This document shows positions 1 through 8,416 of a stretch of DNA of 64,000 nt, one piece after another. Origin of the DNA: Streptomyces monomycini (GTDB lineage Bacteria; Actinomycetota; Actinomycetes; Streptomycetales; Streptomycetaceae). Under the pieces are notes generated by a model. That model saw only the letters and a list, made by a program, of their open reading frames with translations. It did no database searches and was not told the DNA's origin. How positions within the stretch are numbered: the first letter of the stretch is position 1; each line of letters begins with the position of its first letter. Both the position numbers and the translations under genes were made by a program. Where the stretch lies: NCBI RefSeq assembly GCF_022271435.1, contig NZ_JAFIQY010000004.1, positions 124,001 to 188,000 of the forward strand, given 5' to 3'.

Positions 1-1
1 G

Positions 2-865
2 GCGACCCGCGCGCTGGGGCTGCCGCTGGCCCACACGTACCACGCCCTGGGCACCGTCAAGCGGCGCCATCAACAGGATTCCGACACCAGTCCGCGCTCC
101 CGCGTCACCGACGAGACGGCGGTCGGCGAAGGCTGCCACCGGGTGATCGCCACCTGCCGGGACGAGGTCACCGAACTGGGCCGGATGGGCATCACGGAGA
201 GCAAGATCGACGTGGTGCCGTGCGGGGTCGACACGGCGCGCTTCACGCCCGACGGGCCGGCCGCCGACCACGGCGCGCGGCGCCCGCTGCTCCTCCAGCT
301 CGGCCGGCTCGTCCCGCGCAAGGGCGCCGAGGTGTCCATCGCCGCGCTGGCCCGGCTGCCGGAGGCCCGGCTCGTCATCGCCGGGGGACCGCCTGCGGAC
401 CGGATGGACCAGGACCCCGAGGTACGGCGACTGCGCGAACTGGCCCGCGCCGCCGGGGTCGCGGACCGGGTGAGCTTCACCGGTGGCGTGCGGTGCGAGG
501 ACGTACCGCAGTTGCTGCGCGCCGCCGACGTGGTGCTGTGCCCGGCGGACTACGAGCCGTTCGGCATCGTGCCGCTGGAGGCCATGGCCTGCGGCACACC
601 CGTCGTGGCCACCGCCGTCGGCGGGCAGCTGGACACCGTGTCCGACCCGGACTGCGGGCGGCTGGTACCGCCCCGCGACCCGGCGGCGCTGGCCCGCGCC
701 GTCGGCGAACTGCTCCTGGACGGCGCGGTGCGGGCCGCCTGCGGCGCCGCGGGCCGCCGCCGGGTACTGGCCAGGTACGGCTGGGACCAGGTGGCGGCCG
801 GTACCGAAGCCGTCTACCTCGGCGTCCTGAGTCCGCGGCCCGTCGCCGTCACCGAGGTGGTGTGA
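2..865 (+). CDS. GT4 family glycosyltransferase, 5'-truncated by window edge
   Basis: The reading frame is open from base 2, so the N-terminal acceptor domain is cut by the window edge and only about 287 residues are visible. The visible part is the GT-B C-terminal domain: a VVPCGVDTARF segment, LLQLGRLVPRKG, a V-S-F-T-G-G motif, and the nucleotide-sugar binding block YEPFGIVPLEAMACGTPVVA with the E-x7-E pattern. Such enzymes move a sugar from a nucleotide donor to a lipid, glycan or small molecule. It is followed on the same strand by gmhA and hldE, so a heptose donor is plausible but inferred. The acceptor cannot be told from sequence. Confidence 0.9.
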   Translation, partial: ATRALGLPLAHTYHALGTVKRRHQQDSDTSPRSRVTDETAVGEGCHRVIATCRDEVTELGRMGITESKIDVVPCGVDTARFTPDGPAADHGARRPLLLQLGRLVPRKGAEVSIAALARLPEARLVIAGGPPADRMDQDPEVRRLRELARAAGVADRVSFTGGVRCEDVPQLLRAADVVLCPADYEPFGIVPLEAMACGTPVVATAVGGQLDTVSDPDCGRLVPPRDPAALARAVGELLLDGAVRAACGAAGRRRVLARYGWDQVAAGTEAVYLGVLSPRPVAVTEVV

Positions 866-1035
866 CCACCGGCCGCGCCCCCGGCCGCCGCCGGCCGGCC
901 CGACACCGCGGCCGCCCCGTCCCCGTACCCGCCCCCGAACTGTCCCTCGTCACCGTCCAACGCCCTGCCCCCGCCGCAGACGTACGAAGGAGGTGCGGGC
1001 CCCAGCGCCACCGGCGCCCCGGGAGCCCGACGACC

Positions 1036-1683
1036 ATGAGCCAACCCCTTGACGCCGCACACCGCCACTGCCAGTCGCTCCAGGACGCGGTGCACACCCT
1101 GCGCCGGAACAGCCTGCGCCGGCTGGCCGAGTGGGGCACCCACCTCGGCACCGTACTGCCCGTCGGCGGCCGGCTGCTCGCCGCCGGCAACGGCGGCAGC
1201 GCCGCCCAGGCCCAGCACCTGACGGCCGAACTCGTCGGCCGCTACCAGCAGGACCGCCCCGCCTACTCCGCCATCTCACTGCACGCCGAGACCTCCAGTG
1301 TCACCGCCATCGGCAACGACTACGGCTTCGACCAGGTCTTCGCCCGGCAGGTCGCCGCACACGGCCGCCCCGGCGACGTACTCCTGCTGCTGTCCACCTC
1401 TGGCCGCAGCGACAACCTGCTGGCCGCCGCCGAGACCGCGCGGGACGCCGAACTGCGGGTCTGGGCGCTGACCGGCCCCAGGCCCAACCCGCTGGCCGAC
1501 GCCGCCGACGAAGCGGTGTGTGTGGACTCCCCCAGCAGCGCGACGGTCCAGGAGGCGCACCTGATCGCGGTGCACATCCTGTGCGAACACTTCGACGCCG
1601 TCGGTGGAGCGCCCCGGACCGCGCAGGCCACGGCGGGCGTTCCGCTGGAAGTCGCGGTGGCGGACCGGGACGGCGCGCTGTGA
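1036..1683 (+). CDS. gmhA: Sedoheptulose-7-phosphate isomerase (SIS domain), GmhA-like
   Basis: This 215-residue protein consists of one SIS domain, the usual length for GmhA, which converts sedoheptulose 7-phosphate to D-glycero-D-manno-heptose 7-phosphate. The sugar-phosphate motifs are intact: AAGNGGSAAQAQHLTAELVG near residue 48, LLSTSGRSDN near 120, and a C-terminal E-x-H-x5-H stretch (QEAHLIAVHILCEHF) that matches GmhA catalytic residues. The ATG at 1036 has a GGGAG about 10 nt upstream. A stronger AAGGAGGT lies near 986 but no in-frame start follows it at normal spacing. The bifunctional hldE gene starts 34 nt downstream, which supports a heptose role over other SIS functions. Confidence 0.85.
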   Translation: MSQPLDAAHRHCQSLQDAVHTLRRNSLRRLAEWGTHLGTVLPVGGRLLAAGNGGSAAQAQHLTAELVGRYQQDRPAYSAISLHAETSSVTAIGNDYGFDQVFARQVAAHGRPGDVLLLLSTSGRSDNLLAAAETARDAELRVWALTGPRPNPLADAADEAVCVDSPSSATVQEAHLIAVHILCEHFDAVGGAPRTAQATAGVPLEVAVADRDGAL

Positions 1684-1717
1684 ACGCCCGCCGTGGCGAC
1701 GCCCCCGGGAGGCGGTC

Positions 1718-3121
1718 ATGACAGGCCGTCAGCCCTTGGTGGTCGTGGGCGACGTCCTCCTGGACCGGGACATCGACGGTGACGCCTCGCGCCTGGCGCC
1801 GGACGCGCCCGCCCCCGTCGTGGACGTCACCGACGACCGCAGCCGGCCGGGCGGCGCCGGCCTCGCCGCCGCGCTCGCCGCGCGGTCCGGGCGCGAAGTG
1901 GTCCTGGTGACCACGTTGGGACCGGATCCGGCGAGCGAGGCGGTACGGCGCGCGCTGCGCGGGACCGTACGCCTGGTGGAGATCCCCCTCGAAGGACGGC
2001 TCCCCGAGAAGACACGGGTGATGGCCTCCGGCCGCCCCCTGGTGCGGTTCGACCGCGGGGGCGGCCACCCGGGCGAGCCCGGCCCCGCGGTGCGCGAGAC
2101 GCTCGCCGGGGCCCGCGCCGTCCTCGTCGCCGACTACGGGCGCGGCACCGCGGCGGCGGTCCACGGCCTGCTCGCCGAGGTGGCGCGCCGGGTCCCGCTG
2201 CTGTGGGACCCGCACCCCAAGGGCGGTACGCCCGTACCGGGTGCGCGGCTGGTCACGCCCAACGCGTCCGAGGCCCGGGCCCTGACCTCCGGCGAGGACC
2301 GGTCGCTGCGCGCCTGCGCCGTACGGGGTGCCCAACTGGCCGCCGAGTGGCAGGCGGCGGCCGTGGCGGTGACGCTCGGCGTGCGCGGCGCGCTGCTGGC
2401 CAGGGCGGGCAGCGACTCGCCGATGCTGGTGCCTGCGCCGTACCGGGCCGACGGCGACCCCTGCGGGGCGGGCGACTGCTTCGCCGCCACGGCGGCCGCC
2501 GCGCTGGCCGACGGCGCGCTGCCCGAGGAGGCCGTCCAGCGGGCCGTCGCCGAGGCCGCCGCCTTCGTGGCGGCGGGCGGCGCGGGCAACCGCGCCCTGT
2601 GGCGTACGGCTCCCCCGCCGGACCGGCGGGCGCCGGAGCGGCCCGCCGACCCGTTCGAGCTGGCCCGGTCCGTGCAGGCCAGGGGCGGCACGGTGGTCGC
2701 CACCGGCGGCTGTTTCGACCTGCTGCACGCCGGTCACGTCGGCCTGCTGGAGAGCGCCCGGCGGATCGGTGACTGCCTCATCGTCTGCGTCAACTCCGAC
2801 GCGTCCGTGACCCGCCTCAAGGGCCCGGGGCGGCCGCTGACCCGGGCGGCGGACCGCACCCGCGTGCTGGCCGGCCTGGGCAGCGTCGACGCCGTCGCCG
2901 TCTTCGGGGAGGACTCCCCCGTCGAACTGCTGCGGCGGCTGCGGCCCGACGTGTGGGTCAAGGGCGGCGACTACTCCGTGGACGCGCTGCCGGAGGCGGC
3001 CACCCTGCGCGAGTGGGGCGGCCAGGCGCTCGTCCTGCCCTACCTGGACGGCAGGTCGACGACCGCGCTGGCCCGGCGGGCGGCCCGCGCCGCCGCGCCG
3101 GGTCCGGGGTACCGGTCGTGA
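1718..3121 (+). CDS. hldE: Bifunctional heptose 7-phosphate kinase / heptose 1-phosphate nucleotidyltransferase
   Basis: The 467-residue protein has the HldE two-domain layout. Residues 1 to about 310 are a PfkB/ribokinase domain (start PLVVVGDVLLDRDIDGD, C-terminal GDPCGAGDCFAAT anion hole with catalytic Asp). About 325-467 are a cytidylyltransferase domain with GGCFDLLHAGHVGLL (HxGH) and VKGGDYSVD. The enzyme phosphorylates heptose 7-phosphate at C1 and, after a phosphatase, adds a nucleotide. I see no GmhB-type phosphatase in the window. A GGGAGG sits just upstream of ATG 1718. The stop overlaps the next gene's GTG as GTGA, so translation is probably coupled. Confidence 0.88.
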   Translation: MTGRQPLVVVGDVLLDRDIDGDASRLAPDAPAPVVDVTDDRSRPGGAGLAAALAARSGREVVLVTTLGPDPASEAVRRALRGTVRLVEIPLEGRLPEKTRVMASGRPLVRFDRGGGHPGEPGPAVRETLAGARAVLVADYGRGTAAAVHGLLAEVARRVPLLWDPHPKGGTPVPGARLVTPNASEARALTSGEDRSLRACAVRGAQLAAEWQAAAVAVTLGVRGALLARAGSDSPMLVPAPYRADGDPCGAGDCFAATAAAALADGALPEEAVQRAVAEAAAFVAAGGAGNRALWRTAPPPDRRAPERPADPFELARSVQARGGTVVATGGCFDLLHAGHVGLLESARRIGDCLIVCVNSDASVTRLKGPGRPLTRAADRTRVLAGLGSVDAVAVFGEDSPVELLRRLRPDVWVKGGDYSVDALPEAATLREWGGQALVLPYLDGRSTTALARRAARAAAPGPGYRS

Positions 3122-4050
3122 CCGCCCCCGCGGCAGGACTGCCGGACACCCGCGCCGTGCCGGACGGCCGACGCGCCCCCGAGGTCCCGCGCGTGGGCAT
3201 CGTCGTGATCACCCGGAACCGCCGCGAGCGCCTGCTCGGCACGCTGGAGCGGGTGACGCGGCTGCCCGAGGAACCGCCCGTCGTGGTCGTGGACAACGGC
3301 TCGTCGGACGGCACCGCGGACGCCGTCCGCGCGCGCTTCCCGGCCGTACGGGTCCTCACCCCCGGCCGCAACCTCGGCGCGGTCGGCCGTACGTACGGCG
3401 CCGCCGCCCTCGACACCCCGCTCGTCGCGTTCAGCGACGACGACTCCTGGTGGGAACCCGGCGCGCTCGCCCGCGCCGCAGAGGTGTTCGCGGCGCACCC
3501 CCGGCTGGGACTGGCCGCCGCCAGCACCCTCGTCGGTACGGACGCCGCCGCCGACCCGCTCAACGCGGTCCTCGCCGCCTCCCCGCTCGGCCGCGAACCC
3601 GACCTGCCCGGACCGTCCGTCCTCGGCTTCCTGGGCTGCGCCGCCGTCGCCCGCCGGGACGCCTTCCTGGAAGCCGGCGGCTACCACCCCGTACTCCACT
3701 TCGGCGCCGAGGAAACCCTGCTGGCCATGGACCTCGAAGCGCGCGGCTGGGGCGTCGCCTACTGCCCCGCCCTCGTCGCCCGGCACGAACCCGACGGCGC
3801 GGGCGGCGCTCCCCGCCCCGGCCGCACCGCCCGCGTCCGCCGCAACGCCCTGCTCACCGCCTGGCTGCGCCGCCCGCTCCGGCACGCCCTCGCGCACACG
3901 CTGCGGCTGGCGCTGGACGGCCGTACGGATCCGGAGGCGCGCCTGGCCCTGAACGAAGCGGTACGCCGCCTGCCGGCCGCGCTGGCACGGCGGCGGCTGC
4001 TGCCGGGGCTGGTGGAACGCCGGGTGCGGACGCTGGAGATGACGTCGTGA
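3118..4050 (+). CDS. GT2 family glycosyltransferase
   Basis: This is a 310-residue GT-A fold enzyme. It shows the N-terminal nucleotide-binding strand VGIVVITRNR, VVVDNGSSDGTAD, a DDD metal motif in AFSDDDSWWEPGA near residue 110, and a downstream acceptor/base region HFGAEETLLAMDLEARGWGV. The GTG start at 3118 overlaps the hldE stop (GTGA). It is a paralogue of the next gene, sharing the DDDSWWEPGALA signature, so the two probably arose by tandem duplication. It most likely transfers sugars, perhaps the heptose made upstream, to an envelope or small-molecule acceptor. No signal peptide or membrane helix is visible. Confidence 0.88.
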   Translation: MTAPAAGLPDTRAVPDGRRAPEVPRVGIVVITRNRRERLLGTLERVTRLPEEPPVVVVDNGSSDGTADAVRARFPAVRVLTPGRNLGAVGRTYGAAALDTPLVAFSDDDSWWEPGALARAAEVFAAHPRLGLAAASTLVGTDAAADPLNAVLAASPLGREPDLPGPSVLGFLGCAAVARRDAFLEAGGYHPVLHFGAEETLLAMDLEARGWGVAYCPALVARHEPDGAGGAPRPGRTARVRRNALLTAWLRRPLRHALAHTLRLALDGRTDPEARLALNEAVRRLPAALARRRLLPGLVERRVRTLEMTS

Positions 4051-4194
4051 GCGGGGCCGCGTTCGGGGGCGCGAGCCGCGTTCGGGGCCGCCCAGCCGTA
4101 CCCGTCACACGCCGCTCCGCCGGACGAACGCTCCGCGCCCCCGCACCGCAACGCCGGTGCCGGGCCTGACCGCACCGACCCGAGGAAACCTCCC

Positions 4195-5139
4195 GTGACC
4201 GATCCGCGCACCACCGTCATCGTCATCACCCGCAACCGCAGCGACGACCTGCTGCACACCCTCGACCGGCTCGCCGAACTGCCGGAGAAGCCGCCCGTCG
4301 TCGTGGTGGACAACGGTTCCACGGACGGCAGCGCCTCCGCCGTCCGCCGCCACCCCCTCGCACCGCGGCTCATCCCGCTGGAGCACAACGCCGGGGCGGT
4401 GGGCCGCAATCTGGCCGCGCGGGTGGCGACCACGCCGTACCTCGCGTTCTGCGACGACGACTCGTGGTGGGAGCCCGGCGCCCTGGCCGGGGCCGCCGAT
4501 CTGCTGGACACGTACGGGCGGCTCGGCGCGGTGACCGCGCGCATCATGGTCCACCCGCATCCGGACGCCCCGGAGGCGGGCGTCTCGCCCGGGGCCGGCC
4601 CCGGCGAGCCCGTCGAGGACCCGATCGTCCAGGAGCTGCGGCACTCCCCGCTGCCCGCCCCTTCCTGGCTGCCGGGCCCGGCGCTCGGCTCGTTCCTCGC
4701 GGCGGCCACGGTGCTGCGCGCCGACGCCTTCCGGGCGGCGGGCGGCTTCTCGCCCCGGCTGGTGCTGGGCGGCGAGGAGGAGCTGCTCGCCGCCGACCTC
4801 GCGGCCGACGGCTGGTGGCTGGCGTACGCCGACCGGCTCACCGTCCACCACCGGGCGTCGCCGCACCGCGACGCGACCCTGCGCCGACGCCAGGGCATCC
4901 GCAACACCCTGTGGTTCACCTGGCTGCGCAGGCCGCTGCCCGCCGCCGTGCGCCGGACGCGCGTACTGGCATCGACGGTGCCGCGGGACGCGGTGTCCGT
5001 ACGGGCGTTCGCCGAGGCCGCCGGCGGTCTGCCGTGGGTGCTGCGGGAACGGCGCCCGCTGCCGCGGGAGGTGGAGAGCCGGCTGCGCCTGCTGGAGGCG
5101 CCGCAGCGGGAGTCGACGGCGCGGCGGTACTGCGGGTGA
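4195..5139 (+). CDS. GT2 family glycosyltransferase (paralogue of preceding gene)
   Basis: This 314-residue enzyme has the same architecture as the preceding GT2: TTVIVITRNRSDDLL, VVVDNGSTDGSAS, FCDDDSWWEPGALAG with the Asp triad, and LGGEEELLAADLAADGWWL. The GTG start at 4195 is preceded by GAGGAAA at good spacing. The 144-nt gap before it holds no gene. It is the last gene before a strong hairpin at 5194, so it probably ends the heptose/glycosylation transcription unit. Two related enzymes in a row could add successive sugars or use different acceptors; the sequence cannot decide. Confidence 0.88.
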   Translation: MTDPRTTVIVITRNRSDDLLHTLDRLAELPEKPPVVVVDNGSTDGSASAVRRHPLAPRLIPLEHNAGAVGRNLAARVATTPYLAFCDDDSWWEPGALAGAADLLDTYGRLGAVTARIMVHPHPDAPEAGVSPGAGPGEPVEDPIVQELRHSPLPAPSWLPGPALGSFLAAATVLRADAFRAAGGFSPRLVLGGEEELLAADLAADGWWLAYADRLTVHHRASPHRDATLRRRQGIRNTLWFTWLRRPLPAAVRRTRVLASTVPRDAVSVRAFAEAAGGLPWVLRERRPLPREVESRLRLLEAPQRESTARRYCG

Positions 5140-5193
5140 GACGGTGCGCGCGCCTGCACCGGTACTGCGGCTGAAACGTTTCCGGCCGGGGAC

Positions 5194-5216
5194 GGCACGA
5201 CGCCGGCCGTCGTGCC
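5194..5216. terminator. Hairpin between convergent genes
   Basis: A 9-bp perfect stem (ggcacgacg / cgtcgtgcc) encloses a 5-nt loop. It lies between the end of the second GT2 gene and the convergent subtilisin gene, so it could terminate both directions. No T-tract follows, which is usual for Streptomyces terminators. Confidence 0.6.
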
Positions 5217-5267
5217 CCGTGGGGGCGAGCGCGACGGCCGGCGTCCGGAGCCGAACGGACGGTGAGG

Positions 5268-6515
5268 TTACTTCTCGCCGACCTTCAGCAGCTTGTTGGG
5301 CGTGCCCTCGCTCGGGTTCTTGATCTTGTCGGGGGTGGCGCCGTCGGTCAGCGCGGTGGCGACCGCGTCCGGCTTGGCGTCCTGGTGACCGCTCAGGTAG
5401 ACCGCGGCGGCGCCCGCGACGTGCGGGGTGGCCATGGACGTACCGGAGATGGTCTTCGTGCCCTGGTCGCTGTCGTTCCAGGCCGAGGTGATGTCCGAAC
5501 CGGGCGCGTAGAGGTCCACCGCGCTGCCGAAGTTGGAGAAGTCGGACTGCTCGTCGGTGTTGGTGCTGGAGGCGACCGTGATGGCCTCCTTGACCCGCGC
5601 CGGGGAGCCCTGGCCCGCGTCGGTGGACTCGTTGCCCGCCGCCACGGCGAAGGTGACACCGGAGGCGACCGCCTTCTGGACCGCCGTGTCCAGCGCCTCG
5701 TCGGCGCCGCCGCCCAGCGACATGTTCGCCACCGAGGGGCCCTTGTGGTTCTTGGTCACCCAGTCGATGCCCGCGACGACCTGCTCGGTGGAACCGGAGC
5801 CCTGGTCGTCCAGCACCCGGACGGCCACGATCTTCGCCTTCTTGGCGACACCGTGCGCCTTGCCGGCGATGGTGCCCGCGACGTGGGTGCCGTGGCCGTT
5901 GCCGTCGGTGGCGTCGTTGTCGCCGTCGATCGCGTCGAAGCCGGAGGAGGCGCGGCCCTCGAAGTCCTGGTGCGTGGTGCGCACACCGGTGTCGATGACG
6001 TACGCGGTGACGCCCTCACCCGCGCTGTCGGGGTAGGTGTACTTCTTGTCGCCCTGGGTGTCGGCCTGGTCGATACGGTCCAGGCCCCACGACGGCGGGT
6101 TGTCCTGCGCGCCGTCGATGTGGAACTTCTTGTTCTGCACGACCTTGTCGACAGCCGGGTCGGCGGCCAGACGACGGGCCTCCTCGGTGCTGAGGCCGGT
6201 GGCGGAGAAACCGTTCAGCGCGGCCGAGTAGGTCCGCTTGACCTCACCGCCGTACTTGCTGGCCAGATCCTTACTCTGCTCGGCGGTCCGTTCGGCCTGC
6301 ACTCCGGCGCTACGGACCGTCTTCTCAGAGTTCTTCAGCATGACGATGTAGCTGCCGCTGACGGCGCCCTTGGCCTCGGCGCCGTAGATCTTGCCCTCGG
6401 CGGGCGAAGCGCCCGCGGTGACCGCGGTGACCGTGGCGATACCGGTCGCGGCGACCACGGCGGTTATCGCGGTGACGAGCCGCTTCTTGCTGGAACGCTT
6501 GTGAGCGTGAGCCAT
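5268..6515 (-). CDS. Secreted S8 subtilisin-like serine protease with I9 prodomain
   Basis: The 415-residue preproenzyme starts at ATG 6515 behind a GAGGAGA Shine-Dalgarno. Residues 1 to about 37 form a Sec signal peptide (basic HKRSSKKR, hydrophobic core, A-S-A end). An inhibitor I9 prodomain follows (SYIVMLKNSE to VDKVVQNKKFHIDG). The peptidase domain has the intact triad: Asp in AYVIDTGVRTTHQDF, His in NGHGTHVAGTIAG, Ser in SGTSMATPHVAGAAA, plus the oxyanion AAGNESTDA. The length and domain order match secreted Streptomyces subtilases of the proteinase K type, with no C-terminal extra domain. It should be exported, self-processed and used for extracellular proteolysis. Its upstream region is long and contains a dyad at 6616. 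Confidence 0.95.
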   Translation of the reverse strand: MAHAHKRSSKKRLVTAITAVVAATGIATVTAVTAGASPAEGKIYGAEAKGAVSGSYIVMLKNSEKTVRSAGVQAERTAEQSKDLASKYGGEVKRTYSAALNGFSATGLSTEEARRLAADPAVDKVVQNKKFHIDGAQDNPPSWGLDRIDQADTQGDKKYTYPDSAGEGVTAYVIDTGVRTTHQDFEGRASSGFDAIDGDNDATDGNGHGTHVAGTIAGKAHGVAKKAKIVAVRVLDDQGSGSTEQVVAGIDWVTKNHKGPSVANMSLGGGADEALDTAVQKAVASGVTFAVAAGNESTDAGQGSPARVKEAITVASSTNTDEQSDFSNFGSAVDLYAPGSDITSAWNDSDQGTKTISGTSMATPHVAGAAAVYLSGHQDAKPDAVATALTDGATPDKIKNPSEGTPNKLLKVGEK

Positions 6516-7102
6516 TCGAGGGTTCTCCTCGTTCGGAACGTGTGGGGGGAAAGCGTTGCGCAACAGCCCGGACGGACAAGAAGATCTCCGCCGGGCTGGC
6601 TCGAAACCCTGTCGGATTGACGGGGTCAATTCAAGGCCGCCCGGGCGTTGTGAGATAGGCAACAAGCCTGCGTAATTGCAAACGCCCGCAGAAGGGGGCA
6701 AATACGCATCACGACTGCTCGACGGTACGTCAACTCCGTTTACGTGGCCGCAATATGCCGCAGGCCGGCCACGGTACGGATGCCGAAGTTACCCACGGTA
6801 CGGGCGTGGCGCCCACCATGCGGGAAAACCAGCCGCTACAGGGAACAGCCGGGCAATCACCCCGCCGCCCTCCCGCTTCTTCACAGATCAACAATCCCCG
6901 GTCGACGCGGCCTCAATCCTCGACATAACACTTCCGAGGCGTGGCATCGCTCACTCTCGGCGCCTCTTCGGCCGAACGCGTTTTATACGCAACGCATTTC
7001 CCCCGGCACAGCGGGCGACAGCACAACCTCGCGCTACGTCCGCTCTCCGCCCCCTTATTGGGAATGCGCCGATATTCCGGCACGAAACACCCGCAGGCCG
7101 CT
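6516..7102. other. 587-nt gene-free region upstream of protease, locally AT-richer
   Basis: No convincing gene was found here: open frames lack start context and family features. The stretch 6630-7090 is visibly less GC-rich than its neighbours, with runs such as tgcgtaattgcaaac and gcgttttatacgc. The part next to 6515 must contain the protease promoter. The far part also separates it from the end of the sugar-transport operon. It may be an old insertion or a decayed gene. Confidence 0.5.
6616..6630. promoter_or_regulatory. 15-bp perfect dyad upstream of subtilisin gene
   Basis: The sequence attgacggggtcaat is a perfect palindrome around ggg, centred about 108 nt upstream of the protease start. 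Read on the minus strand it includes TTGACC, which also resembles a -35 element. It is a candidate operator or promoter site. No regulator gene lies next to it, so the assignment rests on symmetry alone. Confidence 0.35.
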
Positions 7103-8416
7103 TCAGCGCTGATACCGCGCCAGCACCAGATTCCCGTCGTGGACCAGACGTTCGCGCAGCTCGTCCAGGTCGACGGCGCCGCTGTAGTACTCCTGGAAGG
7201 CCGGCGTAGCGATCTTGTCCTTCCACTCCGGGTAACCCCGCACGGACTGCGCGGGGGCGGCGCGCAGCGTGCCGGCCAGGGCGGTGCCCGTCGACCAGCC
7301 GTAGCGGTCCGTGTGGAGTTCAGGGGCCTTCAGCGCCTCCCGGCCCGTCGGCAGCATCCAGTCGCCGAGCGCGAGCCGCACCATGTTGGGCGGTCTCAGC
7401 AGGAAGTCGACAAAGGCCATCGCCTCCTCCTTACGGGGACAGTCCGCCGCGATCGACAGGGTCTGCGGGCTGACGCCCTGGTCCCCGCCGCCGGTGCCGC
7501 CGGGCGCGGGCAGCACCGTCCACTCGAACTCCTTCGGGGCCTGCTGCACGATCTGCTGCCGGTAGGAGAAGCCGAGCGGCAGGACCGCGTACCGGCCGGC
7601 GAAGAAGCCGGGGAGCGTGTCGGCGCCGCCCATGCCCAGCGTCGTACGGGCGGCGCTGCGCGCGACGTTGACCTGGTCGTGGATGGCGCGCGGCACCACC
7701 TGGTCGGCGGCGTCGAACCGTACCTCGGCCCGGCCGTCCGGACGGCGCCGGAAGATCCGGCCGCCGGTGGACAGGGCCAGGTTGAGCGTGACGGACACCG
7801 GCTCCTTCAGCGGCCAGGCGACGCCGTACCCGCCGCCGCCCGTCAGCTCCTTCGCCACCTCCCCGAACTCCTCCCACGTCCACGGCTCGCGCACGGTCGG
7901 CACCCGCACCCCGGAACGCCGCAGCCGCACCTGGTCGGCGATCAGGACGCGGGGCTCCTGGAGGAAGGGGATGCCGTACACCCGGCCGCCGAAGGTGCCC
8001 GACTCCCAGCTCCGCCGCGGGATGTCGTCCCGCAGGCGCGGGGGCAGCAGGCCGGTCAGGTCGGCGAGATGGCCGCCGTAGGCGAAGTCGGCGAGGTCGT
8101 CGGACGCGTCGTGGATGATGTCCGGCGCCTCGCCGCCCTCGAAGGAGGTGAGCAGCTGGTCGTGGACGGTGGGCCAGGCCCCCTGGACGTACTGGACGGG
8201 GATGTCCGGATGCCGGCGGTTCCACTCCGCGACCAGTTGCTTGTTGGCGTCGACGGACTCCTTCTGCCAGGCCAGCGACTGGAAACGGAGTACGCCACGG
8301 TCGCCGCCGCGGCCTCCGCCGCCGCCCGAACAGCCCGGCAGCAGGGCAGCGGCGGGCACGGCCGCGGCGGCGGCCAGCACGGTACGGCGGCACGGGCTGC
8401 CGGGAGCGGCGGCCAT
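7103..8416 (-). CDS. Sugar ABC transporter substrate-binding lipoprotein
   Basis: The 437-residue lipoprotein precursor has a short N-terminus with a twin arginine (CRRTVLAAAA) and the lipobox LLPGC, with the lipid Cys near residue 29. The mature part is a cluster-1 (COG1653) binding protein: FQSLAWQKESVDANKQLVAEWNRRHPDIPVQYV, GEAPDIIHDASDDLADFAYGGHLADLTGL, and YGIPFLQEPRVLIADQ. It captures an oligosaccharide outside the cell and hands it to the two permeases. Its ATG overlaps the upstream permease stop as ATGA, so the three genes are co-translated. The substrate is not evident. No ATPase is encoded here; Streptomyces importers of this type commonly share MsiK. Confidence 0.93.
   Translation of the reverse strand: MAAAPGSPCRRTVLAAAAAVPAAALLPGCSGGGGGRGGDRGVLRFQSLAWQKESVDANKQLVAEWNRRHPDIPVQYVQGAWPTVHDQLLTSFEGGEAPDIIHDASDDLADFAYGGHLADLTGLLPPRLRDDIPRRSWESGTFGGRVYGIPFLQEPRVLIADQVRLRRSGVRVPTVREPWTWEEFGEVAKELTGGGGYGVAWPLKEPVSVTLNLALSTGGRIFRRRPDGRAEVRFDAADQVVPRAIHDQVNVARSAARTTLGMGGADTLPGFFAGRYAVLPLGFSYRQQIVQQAPKEFEWTVLPAPGGTGGGDQGVSPQTLSIAADCPRKEEAMAFVDFLLRPPNMVRLALGDWMLPTGREALKAPELHTDRYGWSTGTALAGTLRAAPAQSVRGYPEWKDKIATPAFQEYYSGAVDLDELRERLVHDGNLVLARYQR

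Noticed and set aside
5262..6620. Plus-strand open frame opposite the subtilisin gene
   Set aside because: The protease has a complete triad and signal peptide; the opposite frame has neither domain nor start context.
6676..7209. Gene in the AT-richer region upstream of the protease
   Set aside because: Several overlapping frames exist but none has a ribosome site, domain or consistent codon bias.
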